Of a DNA stretch of 64,000 bases, positions 35,096 through 46,224 are shown in pieces. Both the position numbers and the translations under genes were made by a program. Source of the stretch: Adiantum capillus-veneris (Eukaryota > Streptophyta > Polypodiopsida > Polypodiales > Pteridaceae). Position 1 is the stretch's first letter. Each line of letters opens with the position of its first letter. The notes under the pieces were generated by a model. The model was not told the DNA's origin and did not search any database. It saw only the letters and a list, made by a program, of their open reading frames with translations. The stretch spans positions 18,024,446-18,088,445 of the forward strand of contig CM043969.1 of the NCBI GenBank assembly GCA_014529385.2, given 5' to 3'.

Positions 35096-37906
35096 AGATC
35101 CTGTTGCACTCAGTAATCCAAAGTTAGCGTTTTTTTCATATTAGCTGCGAAACTGAGTTTTACTTATCCAAATGACTTGAAAATTGAAATTATAGCTTAA
35201 AAGGAACTTGTGAAGCTGTGCATGTGCTCACAGTGCAAATCTGGCCAAAAATTTCCATCTAGACATCCTACGCGTAGGATGTCTGAATTGGTTCATACTT
35301 GTCAAGCAGGTAGTGTAAGGCTCATGGAACATGGTTATAAGCTTGGATTTGAATTTGGATGTCAAAAAGTGGATTTTTGGACTGATTTAGGCTTTAGGTC
35401 ACAATTTGGGTAGATTGTCCATCATGGGTAGCAATTGATGTCCAAATGGGTTGAAACTTGGTATATGGGCTCAATGCATCATGGTATTGGCTCTTATGAT
35501 GTCATTTCTTGCATAGAAGGCTAAATATGTGCTGAAGACATCCTACGCGTAAGATGTCTTTTTCTTCAGAATTGCATGAAACTTGTTTTGTGGGTTGTCC
35601 TTGGCCTATGGAACATGGCCATGTTCTTGGATTTGAATTTGGATAAGATTTGATGTCTGTAGGGCTCTGTTAGGTGTTTTTGGGCTCAAAAAGTGTATCT
35701 TGAAGGTGTTGGGGATCAAAAGTGATTAGAATGGCTTCAAACTTGACATATGGGCTCTTGCTGATGAGGTAATTAAATCTGGAATGACAAAACTTCCCTT
35801 CCATGCCAAAAAGGTCCATTAGACATCCTATGCGTAGGATGTCTAATTCATCATTTTTACTCCCTGACCACACAGGTGGTTTGTTGATGTGTATGTGAAT
35901 GTGTTTTGCAAGTTTCATGAGATTTGGACAAGATTTGGTAGGTCCATGGCCCATTATTGCCTCTATGCCCTAACTTTGCGTTTTTCCATGCATATGAGGT
36001 CAAATCTGGTCCAAATGTGATGAAACTTGGTGTAGGGCTGGTAAATATCATTCAGAACATGTGCATGACAAAAATTGTTGGGTTTTGTGCCAAAAAGTGC
36101 CTTTGAGACATCCTACGCGTAGGATGTCTCCTGATGATTTTTTCAGTGTTAGTGCTCCCAGTGCTTGCCCTTTGCCCCCCTAAGTCCCTTTTGAGCCTAA
36201 TTTCAACAAAAAAGTCAAATGGATAGAGTATAACTCCCTGTGTGGACTTCAGAGCCTCTGAGCCGTTTTCTAATTTTTGGAGTGCTTTTTGGTGATGAAA
36301 TTTCTCGATGTTGGTCTCCATAGCTTCCCAATCCCTTGGGGATCCTTGCCGTATGGTTTTTGTCGACTTTGGCTTCACTGGAGCTCCATTTGGCAATTTG
36401 TCGCTCTAGAAGCACCCGTGGTTGCGTTACATACCTTTGATGATTTGTGGTGGTCTACCACCATAGGACTTGGTTGTTGATGGTCTAGGAAAGCCGCTTG
36501 TGAAGTTTGGTGGCAAACGGACTTGCAGTTTGGCCGCAAGTGCCTTTTGACGCTTTGTGTGTCTAATGCCGTTTCTGAGGTTTAGTGCCACTTCGGGTCA
36601 CTTTTTGGTCATGCGGGTCATATGGACTTGTCGAGCATGTCGAGATGCTCCTACCCATAAATTTTGGTAGCATTTGGTCGTCGTTTCGCCGATTTCCCAT
36701 TTGGTGGCCTCTTGCGGGTTTCTGGGAATTAAGGTTTTTCCCGATGGTTTCCCACTGCCTTTGGCTATCCAGGACTGGTCTCTTAGACTAGGGTAAGTTG
36801 CCGATGAAGTCTTGTTGCTTTCGGGTTAGCCGTTAGGCCGCCGTCTCTACTTGTAGGTCTCTATCGCTCGCTTTGTGTGTGACCTCTACGCTAGTTTTCG
36901 CGACATAATGACAAACATGCGCGAAAAGCTCAAGGGGGTGAGCCTACCTCTCATGTCTGGAGCTGGTCGATTAGACGTGCGCGTCGTAGAAGCTGTTGGA
37001 AGGTCGATCCGCTCTAGGTGGCAGAAGCTCTCTCCACAAGGTCAATAGTGAGAATGAGCTAAAAATGGGGTGGAAATTTCTTATAATGGAGGTCCCCGAA
37101 CCATTTTTCATGAAATTTGACATGTGCTCCTATCTTTCTGCGAGATGCAGTTTAGGCTCAAAAATTTCTTGATTTGGACTCCATTTGCCCTGTTTACCAT
37201 AAATTTGTCATTTCGGTCAAAACCTGGCCAAAACACGCTTTCCGCTCCAGTCTCATAATTGCACCCCCACTGTACCATAGGTTGTCCTTTAGTCACTGGT
37301 CATCCCCATATTTTTTGTTTTTCATTACGACTGTTTTTCACCTGCTTTTTGTATTTTTGAAGTTTTTCTGTCGAAAATTAGCAAAATTAAAAGGAAAATA
37401 GCAAATCAAACCCAAAAAATTCCCAAAAATCATAATAGATCACAAACATCACCGCAACACATTATATACACTCACATACAATTTTTATGGTCGGATTTCT
37501 CCGTTTTACCAATATTTTGCCTGAAAAATGGTTATTTCTACTTATATACACACACCTAGGGGCTTCATTTGGCGTTTGGTCCCCTATACATGTAGCTTCA
37601 TGCTGTATAAGGGCATATATACTTAGGTTACTCCAGAAAATTTTGCAATCAAACGTCAACCCTTAAAATAGTCGAAAATCATGCCCTTTTTTGCTATTTC
37701 TGTTATTGGTTCCGCATTGAGAATGCCTCCCTCCCTCCTAGTCGGAGTCCTCCCGGATGACAAGGTTTCGCCTCGGATTATGTGCCGTGCATAGGTTGAA
37801 AAAGTTGTGCTATTGCCTGGCCGATTAATGTGACCCTATTTTATGCATACTCAGTCAATGCATGGAAAAATTAATGTTGTGCAAGAGAAGGGAATAAGCA
37901 AGATGC
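35096..37906. other. Gypsy B pol-to-accessory spacer
   Basis: 2.8 kb without coding signal. Its first kilobase (35210-36130) is a diverged tandem repeat of about 275-285 bp, each unit containing one palindrome and words such as catggaacatgg and ggatttgaatttggat. The remaining 1.7 kb holds nothing that I recognise. Confidence 0.7.
35261..36129. repeat. Palindrome array, spacer group (4 copies)
   Basis: A 24-bp palindrome formed by AGACATCCTACG followed at once by its reverse complement CGTAGGATGTCT, with ACGCGT at the centre. Copies: 35261-35284 (perfect), 35536-35559 (one G to A), 35821-35844 (one C to T in a CpG) and 36106-36129 (perfect). Spacing is 275, 285 and 285 bp, following the surrounding tandem repeat. 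The palindromes are far better conserved than the sequence between them. Confidence 0.97.
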
Positions 37907-40702
37907 TTATTGGCATTCATCGTCGAGGCTTCCTGCTTTCTTTGCAAGTAGCAGTTGTAACTCTACTGCTCTCTGTTTAATTGTCTTTTTGGCAAGAGGC
38001 AATTGCTTTGCCAAAACGGTTGGAGTCGTAGCTGTTTCTGAGGATAGAATTGGCTGGGATGTGATAGCTATGGGCCTTATGGCCTTGGCTTTCCATTGGT
38101 AGTTTGGTGCTGCCGACTTTTGTAGATGGTTTGGCACTTTCTTGTTTGCCACTGGTTTGTCTGTCATCGGCATCCACATATATCGGTTCTCCTTGTTGAC
38201 CTGCAGATGTCTGTTTTCCATTGTTGCTTGTACCGTAGGGATTTCCTTTGGCTTTTGCTTTGGTATCCAAATGTGAGTGACATTTGGGTTATGGCTAAGC
38301 ATTTTCTTTGGGATCCATATCTGTTTTATGACCTTGGTTTTGGGTTGCACCGTCTGCTTTGTTGGAATCCGGTTGTTACATTGTTTTTTTTCCGCCATTG
38401 CATTTCCATCCTTCCGCATCCATACTCGTTTACCTTGTTTGGGTAGCCTAGATTTTTGCATTGTGGCCAGTGAATTCAGCTGTCTGTGATTAGCATGGTT
38501 GGCTTTTACCTCGTTGTTGGTCTCAGGTTTCATGGTGGTCTTTGATGGTATTTGTTCTTTTGTCTCTGTTGCCAGTGATTGCATGGCTTGCAGTTGATCA
38601 TGATGGTATTTCTGAGCAAAAGCTATCACCTGTTGTTCATGTTCATGCTGAATTTTGACCGCCTTTGCTTTGCAGTCTATCTGGACATTGTACACTTTTT
38701 GCCAAGGTTGCCCTAACATCATTGGGTGTTGTGTGCTTTCATCTGTCACCACATAGAATTTGTGTGGGTAAATATATTGATGTAGTTGTACATGCAATAT
38801 AGTCCATCCTAATGTTTTCAATGGGTGTGATGTGCTACTTTCCAGCACTTGGGGGGTAGGATGAAGTTGATTTGTGACTTTGAGCTGTTGGTATAATCCG
38901 TAAGAGATCAAATTTGCTTGAGCACCCGAATCAAGCAAGGCTGTTGATTCAACTTGATTGTTTCCCACTTTGACTATAATTATTGGCTCTACTGTTTCCT
39001 CCTCCAAGTTCATCAGTCGAATGGCATTGATTCTCAATGGTGGTTTACTTTGTTGTTGTTGTCGCATAAGCCATCTTTTTGCAATGCGTTCTTGTGCTTC
39101 GGCTTGAGCTTCCTCCCGTACTCTCTCTTTTTCCTTCATTCTTTGCTTTCCTTGATGAATTTGTTGGAGCATCTCCTGTGTGAGGGGTAGAAGATATCTC
39201 CTCAGTCGACACCCACTAATCCAGTTTGGCATTTCTTCACCTGCTAATGTAGCAAGCTTGACAGCTCCACTTTGTGATAGATCATGAATCACAAATGGTC
39301 CCATCCCTTGCTTTTTAAGTTTCTTGTCATGTTGCTTCAAGGTATAAACAAGTACGTAATCACCTGTTTTGAACTCTTTGGTACGCACATGTTTGTCAAA
39401 AAATTCCTTTTGTCTTCTCTTTTTAGCATAGATTGAAGCGACAACTCGTAAGCGGAGTTCATCTAGCTTTTCAAGATCATTAATTCTTGAAGAGAGTTCA
39501 TGCCCTGTCCATTCCAAGCTTGTTGCTACTTGTAGAGTTGGGATTAAAAATTCTATAGGTAGTATAGCATTTAGCCCAAACACCATGTTGTATGGTGTTG
39601 TTCCTATTGATGTTTTGTAAGCTACCCTGTATGCCCATAGTGTTGAGTGTAGCTGTTGATCCCAATCGGTTCTTGATGCTGACACTATTTTAGTGAGAAC
39701 CGTGCATAGTGTTTTATTTGTGGCCTCAGCTTGCCCATTGGCTTGTGGATGGTATGGTGTTGATTTCCTATGTATGACCATGAATTCCTCTAGTAGATAT
39801 TCAATGACTTCATTGAGGAAGTGTGTTCCACGGTCACTGACAATTTCTATTGGTAACCCGTAACGTACAAAAATATTCTCATACAAAAATTGAGCCGTGG
39901 TGCGTGCATCAGCTTTTTGTGTTGCTTTGGGTTCTACCCATTTTGTGAGATAGTCCGTAGCCACACTGATATATTGGGTATGGGTGCGATATGCAGGGGG
40001 TGATATAGGTCCTACAAAATCAATACCCCATTTTGCAAATGCCCTTGCCCCCATCATTGGCCTTAATGGCATCTCATCTCTTTTTATTGGTATCTTGGTG
40101 CGTTGACACGCATCACAACACTTTACAAACTCATCGGCATCCATGTGCAATGTAGGCCACCAAATTCCTGCGGTTAAGACAATTTTTGTCGTCTTATCGC
40201 CCGAAAAATGGCCTCCACTTACTCCGCTATGTGCATGTTCTAGAATCAGCAGGTATTCGCTTTCACTTGCACAGATTCTAAGTTGATTGTCCTTTCCCCG
40301 CTTATAGAGTTGATTTCCAATTAACTGAAAGTTACGAGCTTCCAGCTCTATAGCTGTTTCCCGTGCTCTTGTAATGTTCTCAAGGAACGTTCTAGTGGTT
40401 AGGAAGTCAATGATATATTGACTCCATGCAGGTGCTATGTTCACCCGAAATAAAGTTGCGTGATCCACTGGTCGTTTGGCACTACATACTGTACAATTGG
40501 TGACATAAGAATGTGTATCCACAGACACAGTTGGCCAATAAACCCCTAACTGTTTCAGTCTCTGGTGTGTTTTTACTGTCGAACAATGAAATGCACAACC
40601 CTGGACATGTGCCTCGTCAAGGTAGCACTCGAATTCTTTCGGATTTATACATAATCGTAGGATTAGGTCAAATTCAAGATGATACAGCCGTCCTGCTATC
40701 AA
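37907..40702 (-). pseudogene. Gypsy B integrase with second retropepsin-like domain
   Basis: 931 codons open, in frame with the upstream RNase H across a TAG at 40796. Two H2C2 zinc modules come first: AHVQGCAFHC with CTVC (about residues 28-75) and AHSGVSGGHFS with CDAC (about 150-200). The integrase core has WGIDFVGPIS, IVSDRGTHFLNE and NGQAEATNKT for D, D and E (about 225-345). A basic C-terminal region with GDYVLVYTLKQHDKKLKK follows. Around residue 591 there is ALLDSGAQANLIS, then HPMMLGQPWQKVY near 660, the layout of a retropepsin fold. The last 200 residues are Lys/Gln-rich, with spaced VWMRK, IWIPKK, IWIPKQ and MWMPM motifs. A protease-like domain after the integrase is not standard for gypsy elements. 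Confidence 0.85.
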
Positions 40703-40795
40703 CTGGAAGTTTTTTGTTTGTCGAATTGTTTGCTGTTTGGATTTGCATCCTGTATTATCAAACTCACTTCCGAAGGAGAGAATGCTAACTATTTC

Positions 40796-41434
40796 CTAAG
40801 ACCATTTGGGTGCCATTTCAATGTTGAAAAGATAAGCATCTGATATGTCATCATCTACCCCTTGAGGAGATTCCCCGTTGTGTATTCTTGAAAGATGATC
40901 AGCTCGCAGATGGGTTTTACCCTTTTTGACCACCACTATGAAGTCAAATTCTAGCAATATAATAAACCAGCGTACGATTCTCCCTGTATTGCAAGGTTTA
41001 TTTACTAGGTACAAAAGAGCTTGATGATCTGTGAAGAACACAAATTTGTTTGCAAGCAAATAATGCCGAAATTTCTTCACCGCATAAATCATTCCTAACC
41101 CTTCCCTCTCGGTGGTTGTGTAGTTCTTTTCTGCACAGTTTAATTGTCGGCTCGCAAAGCAAACCGGAAAGTCCATTGTTTTGTCTCTAGGTTGAGCTAG
41201 AATACTTCCTATGGCATATGCTGAAGCATCAATGTGCACATGGAATATCTTTTTCCAATCTGGTGCCTTTAATACAGGTGCCGATATAAGGTTTTCCTTC
41301 AGCCTTTGGAATGAAGTTTCACACTCCTTGGTCCATTCGAAATTGACTAGCAAACGATACAGAGGTTGTGCGATAACCGCATACATGTATATGAATCTTC
41401 GATAATATCCGCAGTGCCCCATGAAGGATTGCAC
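40796..41434 (-). pseudogene. Gypsy B RT connection and RNase H
   Basis: SFMGHCGYYRRFIYMYAVIA, then HVHIDASAYAIGSILAQP (first RNase H acidic residue), CFASRQLNCAEKNYTTTERE and KFVFFTDHQALLYLVNK. The frame is shared with the RT segment above and the integrase segment below, so all belong to one polyprotein. It ends at a TAG after MAPKWS. Confidence 0.93.
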
Positions 41435-41530
41435 TTGTTTCGCATTAGTAGGCCTGGGCAGGTCTACAATGACTTTGACTTTGTCTAGGTCTGTGGTTAT
41501 GCCGTTTCTTGAGACAATGTGTCCTAAGAT

Positions 41531-42505
41531 TCATCCTTGCTTAACCATAAATACACACTTTTCCGGGTTTAGACAGATTCGATATGTTCTGCACTTTTCA
41601 AAGACCTTTTGCAAATGGTCATCAATATGTTCCTCTCGCAGAAGAGAGTGTACACACAGGTCATCCATGTAAATTTCTAAGAATATTCTTAGGTATTCCT
41701 TGAAAGCGTGAGTCATTAATCTCTGGAAAGTGGTTGGTGCATTTGTTAAGCCAAATAGCATAACTCGATATGCATAAATCTCCCATTCTGTGGCAAACGT
41801 TGTTTTGTGTTGATCCTCCCTTGCTATTGCCAGTTGGTTGTATCCTGAAAACCCATCCAGAAAGGAATAAGCCCGTTTCCCGGCCACTCGCTCAAGGACA
41901 TGTTCTGTAATTGGCAAGGGATAATTATCCCTTATGGTTGCTGCATTCACCTTTTTGAGGTTTACACACACCCGCAGTTTTCCATTCTTCTTGGGAACTA
42001 CCACAATGGGTGACACCCAATCTGTATGTTCAATCTCATAGATGAACTCCGCTTCCATCAGTTTATCAATCTCTTCTTTGATTCGTTTGGCAAATGTGTC
42101 ATTATATGTATAAAGACGTTGTTTGCTAGGTTTTGCATCTGATTTCAAAGGAATTGTATGTTGGCATATCAATGGATCAACTCCTTTGAGGTCTTTATAG
42201 GACCAAGCGAACACATCTTTATACTTCGTGAGAAGTTGTGTTAGTTGTGCTTCCTCCTCACGCTCTAAATCGTTAGCTATATAGACCGGCTGAGGCTTTT
42301 CACCTGGTTCTGCGAGGTCTATTCTTTTTGCATTTTCAGGCCCATCGTAAGATTCTTGGTTGGTTCTCTCCCTGATTGGTGGTGTCATGATGATCTTTCT
42401 ATCTTGGATAGTAAATTTCTGATAGTGTGCTGGTACGTTCATGTTGCCCTTTTCTGACTCCCCTTTACCATCACTATCTTCTTTAGTAGTCCATATCTCT
42501 CTCAA
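41531..42505 (-). pseudogene. Gypsy B reverse transcriptase
   Basis: Fingers: KRIKEEIDKLMEAEFIYEIE and SPIVVVPKKNGKLRVCVNLK. Palm: AYSFLDGFSGYNQLAIARED with the first catalytic Asp, FGLTNAPTTFQRLM, and the catalytic YMDD in FLEIYMDDLCVHS. It synthesises cDNA inside the particle. A TGA at 41531 interrupts the frame just before GHIVS-like sequence; otherwise the domain looks complete. Confidence 0.95.
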
Positions 42506-42580
42506 AGACCGTTTCAGTTCTTGGTATTTCTGTTTATGCTCCAGTTTGGTCCACTCTTGGTCTTTTGTTGGTTCTTTTTT

Positions 42581-43700
42581 TTATTTTTCAGATTTTTGAG
42601 ATTTTGTTTCGGTTTTAGCTTTTCTTACCTGTTTTATTTCTTCTCGCGTTCGTTCTTTTTGATTTTCTAAGAATTTCCCTGATATTTGATCTTTCACACA
42701 ATCCTCTGCTTTTACAAGCATCAAATAGTGAGTTTTACCTTTTACCTTGGGCATCAGGTTCTCTCTCGCTTTCCTTCCTGCTCTTTTCCTCCTATAGCGT
42801 TCTTGGCGTCTAGGGAGTTGATTAGCAAAATCATAAAACTTGATATTCTCGGCTTCATTCCCACGCTCACTTGAGGTGTCTGAACACTCATTATCTGCCT
42901 CATCATTTACTTCCAATTGTTCAGAGGAGTTGTAAAACTCTTCTTGTTCTGGAGGTTCTATCGTCTCTTTCTCAGGCACAACGCTTACCATGTAATAGGG
43001 TAGCACATCGTAGCCATCCTTATCGCAAAATTTTGTTGTTGGACTGTCGGTAATGGTACAGACATCTAATGTTGCCAGTATGTGTTCCCATTCTAGAGGT
43101 TCCAAGGCATCTTCAGGGAAAGGTTTCGGAATATACTCTTTGTCCTCAATTGCTCTTTCTAAGACGCATTCCTCTTTTCTTAAGCTTCCACAATGTGAAG
43201 CTCCGCACATCCATAGCTCTTTTGGTTGCCCTAACCATGCTGGTAGTTCCGATCCTGCTATTGTAGCCGAATCAAACTCTTTCTTTGGTGTTTGGTTTAC
43301 ATCTTTGTAACTATGGTCTTTTATGTGTATTTTAGTTGTCGTCTCGCCATGTCTGAGGTATATGTGGTCATAACCCCAATCTTGGACCATCTTCAGTTGT
43401 CACATGAATGGTTGTCCCAAGATTATCTCATAATTGTTCTTTTTGTCGAAATCGACTATTGCAAATGTATGCTCATACTCGATCCCGCACGAAGTGACAA
43501 TTACTTTTTCTAAGAGTCCGAGAGGCTTCTCCATGAACCCATATGCCAATTGCAGCTTCATTCTGGTAGCCCTCAGAGCTGGTTCTCCCCATTTTTTCCA
43601 GATTTCCTTGGTGGCGATAGCAACTCCCGCTCCACTGTCAAGAATAGCTTTGGAATTCTACCGGTAGCGTCGTGTTTTCGTCTTCTCCCTCGCAATATTC
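42581..43700 (-). pseudogene. Gypsy B protease (canonical position) and linker
   Basis: The retropepsin motif AILDSGAGVAIATKEIW (catalytic Asp codon at 43637-43639) precedes ILGQPF near 43415, the usual protease N- and C-terminal landmarks. Stops occur at 43658-43660 (TAG) and 43400-43402 (TGA). From 43390 an acidic then Lys/Arg-rich linker of 269 codons runs to a TAA at 42581, leading to the RT segment in the same frame. This protease lies before RT, as in all gypsy elements, which makes the second DSG domain near 38930 an extra. Confidence 0.85.
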
Positions 43701-43737
43701 TCCAACCTTATTCAATGGTACAGGTCTAGTGTTCAGG

Positions 43738-44505
43738 TTAGGTCTGTCCAAACTCCCTGATTCCTTCTTGTAGCTTCAAGGTGGGGTCTTTCACTCCAAA
43801 TTTTTCTAGGCATTTTCCTACTGTGGTCCACATGTTTGGCCTTAATCTTAGGAGTTCTGCTAACGTGATTGTGCATGCCACCGGGGTGGATAACAGCTCA
43901 ATCAATCCTTGTGAATCCATCACCTTGTTAGAAGGAAGTCTTTGAGACAGGAGTGCTCTCACTTCCGACTTAGCTTCATATTCTCCCAGGTAAGAGGGTA
44001 AAGTTCTCAAAGAGTCTGGTTGGCTGTGCCCTGAACTAATAGATCCTTGGTCTCCCCCTTGTGAGTGTATCTCAAAGTTCATTTCTGATGTTGCCTCAAA
44101 TACTTCAATAGGAGGTAAGATCACGTTCTTTTCTTTTTTCGTGTTATTCATGTGGTTACTCATCCTATCAGCCTCGTTGGTCTCTCGGATTTGCTTCCAC
44201 AGATCATCTAGACCGTTACCGTCCTTTCCCATTTCTGCCAATATTTTAGGATGGACCCCGTCACTTGCCCCATCGGTGGTATTTGGCACTATGATAGGAT
44301 CTCCTCTGGATTCATAATCATTAGTGAGTCTTTCCTTTGTTTCTTCATGTTTCTCTAACGTTGGTTGGATAGGGGTTGGAGCTGGTGCGTCATGACAATT
44401 TGCCAGTTTACCCAACGGGTCTTCCATCAATGATTGAGCCGTCTCGATCATATTTTTACACATATCCAACCTTTGTTTTTCTATTTCTGCATATGGATAA
44501 GTCAT
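43738..44505 (-). pseudogene. Gypsy B gag C-terminal spacer
   Basis: 255 codons, in the gag frame rather than the pol frame. It contains a polar region and ends with VACTITLAELLRLRPNMWTT and EGIREFGQT, a pre-protease stretch. The change of frame between this segment and the protease (gag frame to pol frame near 43738) could be a programmed shift or a simple indel; I cannot tell which. Confidence 0.6.
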
Positions 44506-44877
44506 CCACCTTTGCTCTTGGGTTTGGTTCTTTTTAAGTCGAGCTTCATAAGCTTTTAGAAGCGCATCCAGCTGCTCGTTTATCTTGTCTGCCAGTACAG
44601 ATCCTCCTGATCCTTCACTTTTGGGCTATGCTATTTCCTTGGGTGCTATGGCTGCTATGGTGTGTGAGCTTAAGCTAGCTAGATCTTCTAACCGCTCCAA
44701 TCTGTTCTTTGTATGTTTCAACTCATCGGATAGGGTTGTTTGCTCTCGTTCTTTCCTGGCTTTCCTACGCGCCTTTCTCGATTTCCAAGTGCCTCTCTGA
44801 TTTTTTGTTTCTGAACTTTGTGCATCCGTTTTTGGTTCTTCTATTATGGGTTCGTTCGTCCTTCTTTGGGCTTGGGC

Positions 44878-46215
44878 TCATGTTACCGCCTGAATAGGTA
44901 TGATTGTTTCATTTTCCGATCCTCCACTGGAAGGTACTGTTTCCAACAGGTTCAAGGTGGTTTTTGCTCCTTTGCTCGGGTTTTTAGGGCAATCAGGAAT
45001 CAAATGAGTAATTCCACATTCTGGGCAATACGCATTGACTCTAATGATTTCATCATGAGGACAATCTCTCAGCCAATGGTCTCCGCCACACTTGTAACAG
45101 GGTCCCTTGGGTTGTTGAGGTGCTCCTTGAGCCCCTCGTTGTTGGTAAGCCTGTCTCTGTCCGCCCATGCTTCCATTGGCTATGAACAACAATGTTCGTT
45201 CATCTAAGCTATATCTTCCTTCTCCTGCGGCCTGTGCAATAGTTGGAGGTCCTTGATTCCCTATCATGCTCCATGGTTCTGGTGTCGAGGGTTCTTTCGG
45301 TGGATAATAGACAGGGTTTTCCGCATATCCGTTGGGATCTTCATAATATGCATGCATAGGCACCAAAGCCTTTTCTTCTGATTCAGTTACCGTTGGTGTG
45401 TATCTTATACCAACTGGTCGTAAACCTGGTAGGGGTGGTTGTTGCCCCAACACCGATTGTGGTCTTTCTACACCTACAGGTCCTGGTAAGTTGCCTGCTT
45501 GATATCTAGGCATAGGTGGAACTTGAGGGGAAGCTACGGGAGCTTGGGGAGCGTAAGGTCTCTCCCTTACATATCCCTTGTTATAGTAACATTCCTCGGT
45601 CCCATGGTTTGTCCATTTTTGTTCAATAGCACACCACTTGGGCTGTTTAGCCTGGGGTTTGGTGTACAAGTTGATCTTTTTTAGCACTTCATCTACGAGC
45701 TGATCCTGGTTTACCGCTATTTCTCCTTTCAGTGTTGTCTTGGAAGACTTGCTCCCACTTTGCTGTGAAGATGAATCGTCATCAAGGTCCTTGAACTCCC
45801 CTTCTTTGTAGACCGCACAATTGTCCACAAGGTACATAGCCTCCTTGATCAACTCATTCAACGTCGTGCTCCTCTTCATATGTAAGTCTTGCTGGAGATC
45901 TGCATTCCTTAGTCCTTGAATGAATATTAGCATAAGTCTGAACTGAGTTAGCAGTTCTTCAACAGGACAGAACTTAACATATCTTTTTAGTCTTAGGGCT
46001 GCCTTCCGTACAGATTCTCCATCTTTTTGTTTGAATTTATGGATTTGTGAGACGGTATTATGAGCTATTCCCCTTTGAGAGAATTCCTCAATAAACTCGT
46101 CAAACACTTGCTCTATCGACTCAAAGTCTCTACGCTCCACAGAGTCAAACCAAGTTGCAGCATCATCCTCTAGGGTTAGTCCAAACCCTGCAAATTGGGT
46201 AGGAAAATCTAACAC
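44878..46215 (-). pseudogene. Gypsy B gag capsid and zinc knuckles
   Basis: 445 codons. The capsid-like helical region reads FGLTLEDDAATWFDSVERRD, then FIEEFSQRGIAHN and RLKRYVKFCPVEELLTQFRL. Two zinc knuckles lie near the C-terminus: CYKCGGDHWLRDC and CPECGITHLIPDC. Both have spacing C-x2-C-x3-H-x4-C, one residue shorter than the usual retroviral knuckle. The segment joins the upstream ORF in frame across a TGA at about 46218. Confidence 0.88.
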
Positions 46216-46224
46216 CTCTTCGGC

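Noticed and set aside
35261-36129. CRISPR array
   Set aside because: Regularly spaced conserved repeats look superficially similar, but the units are 275-285 bp, the spacers are themselves diverged repeats, and the DNA is a plant retrotransposon.
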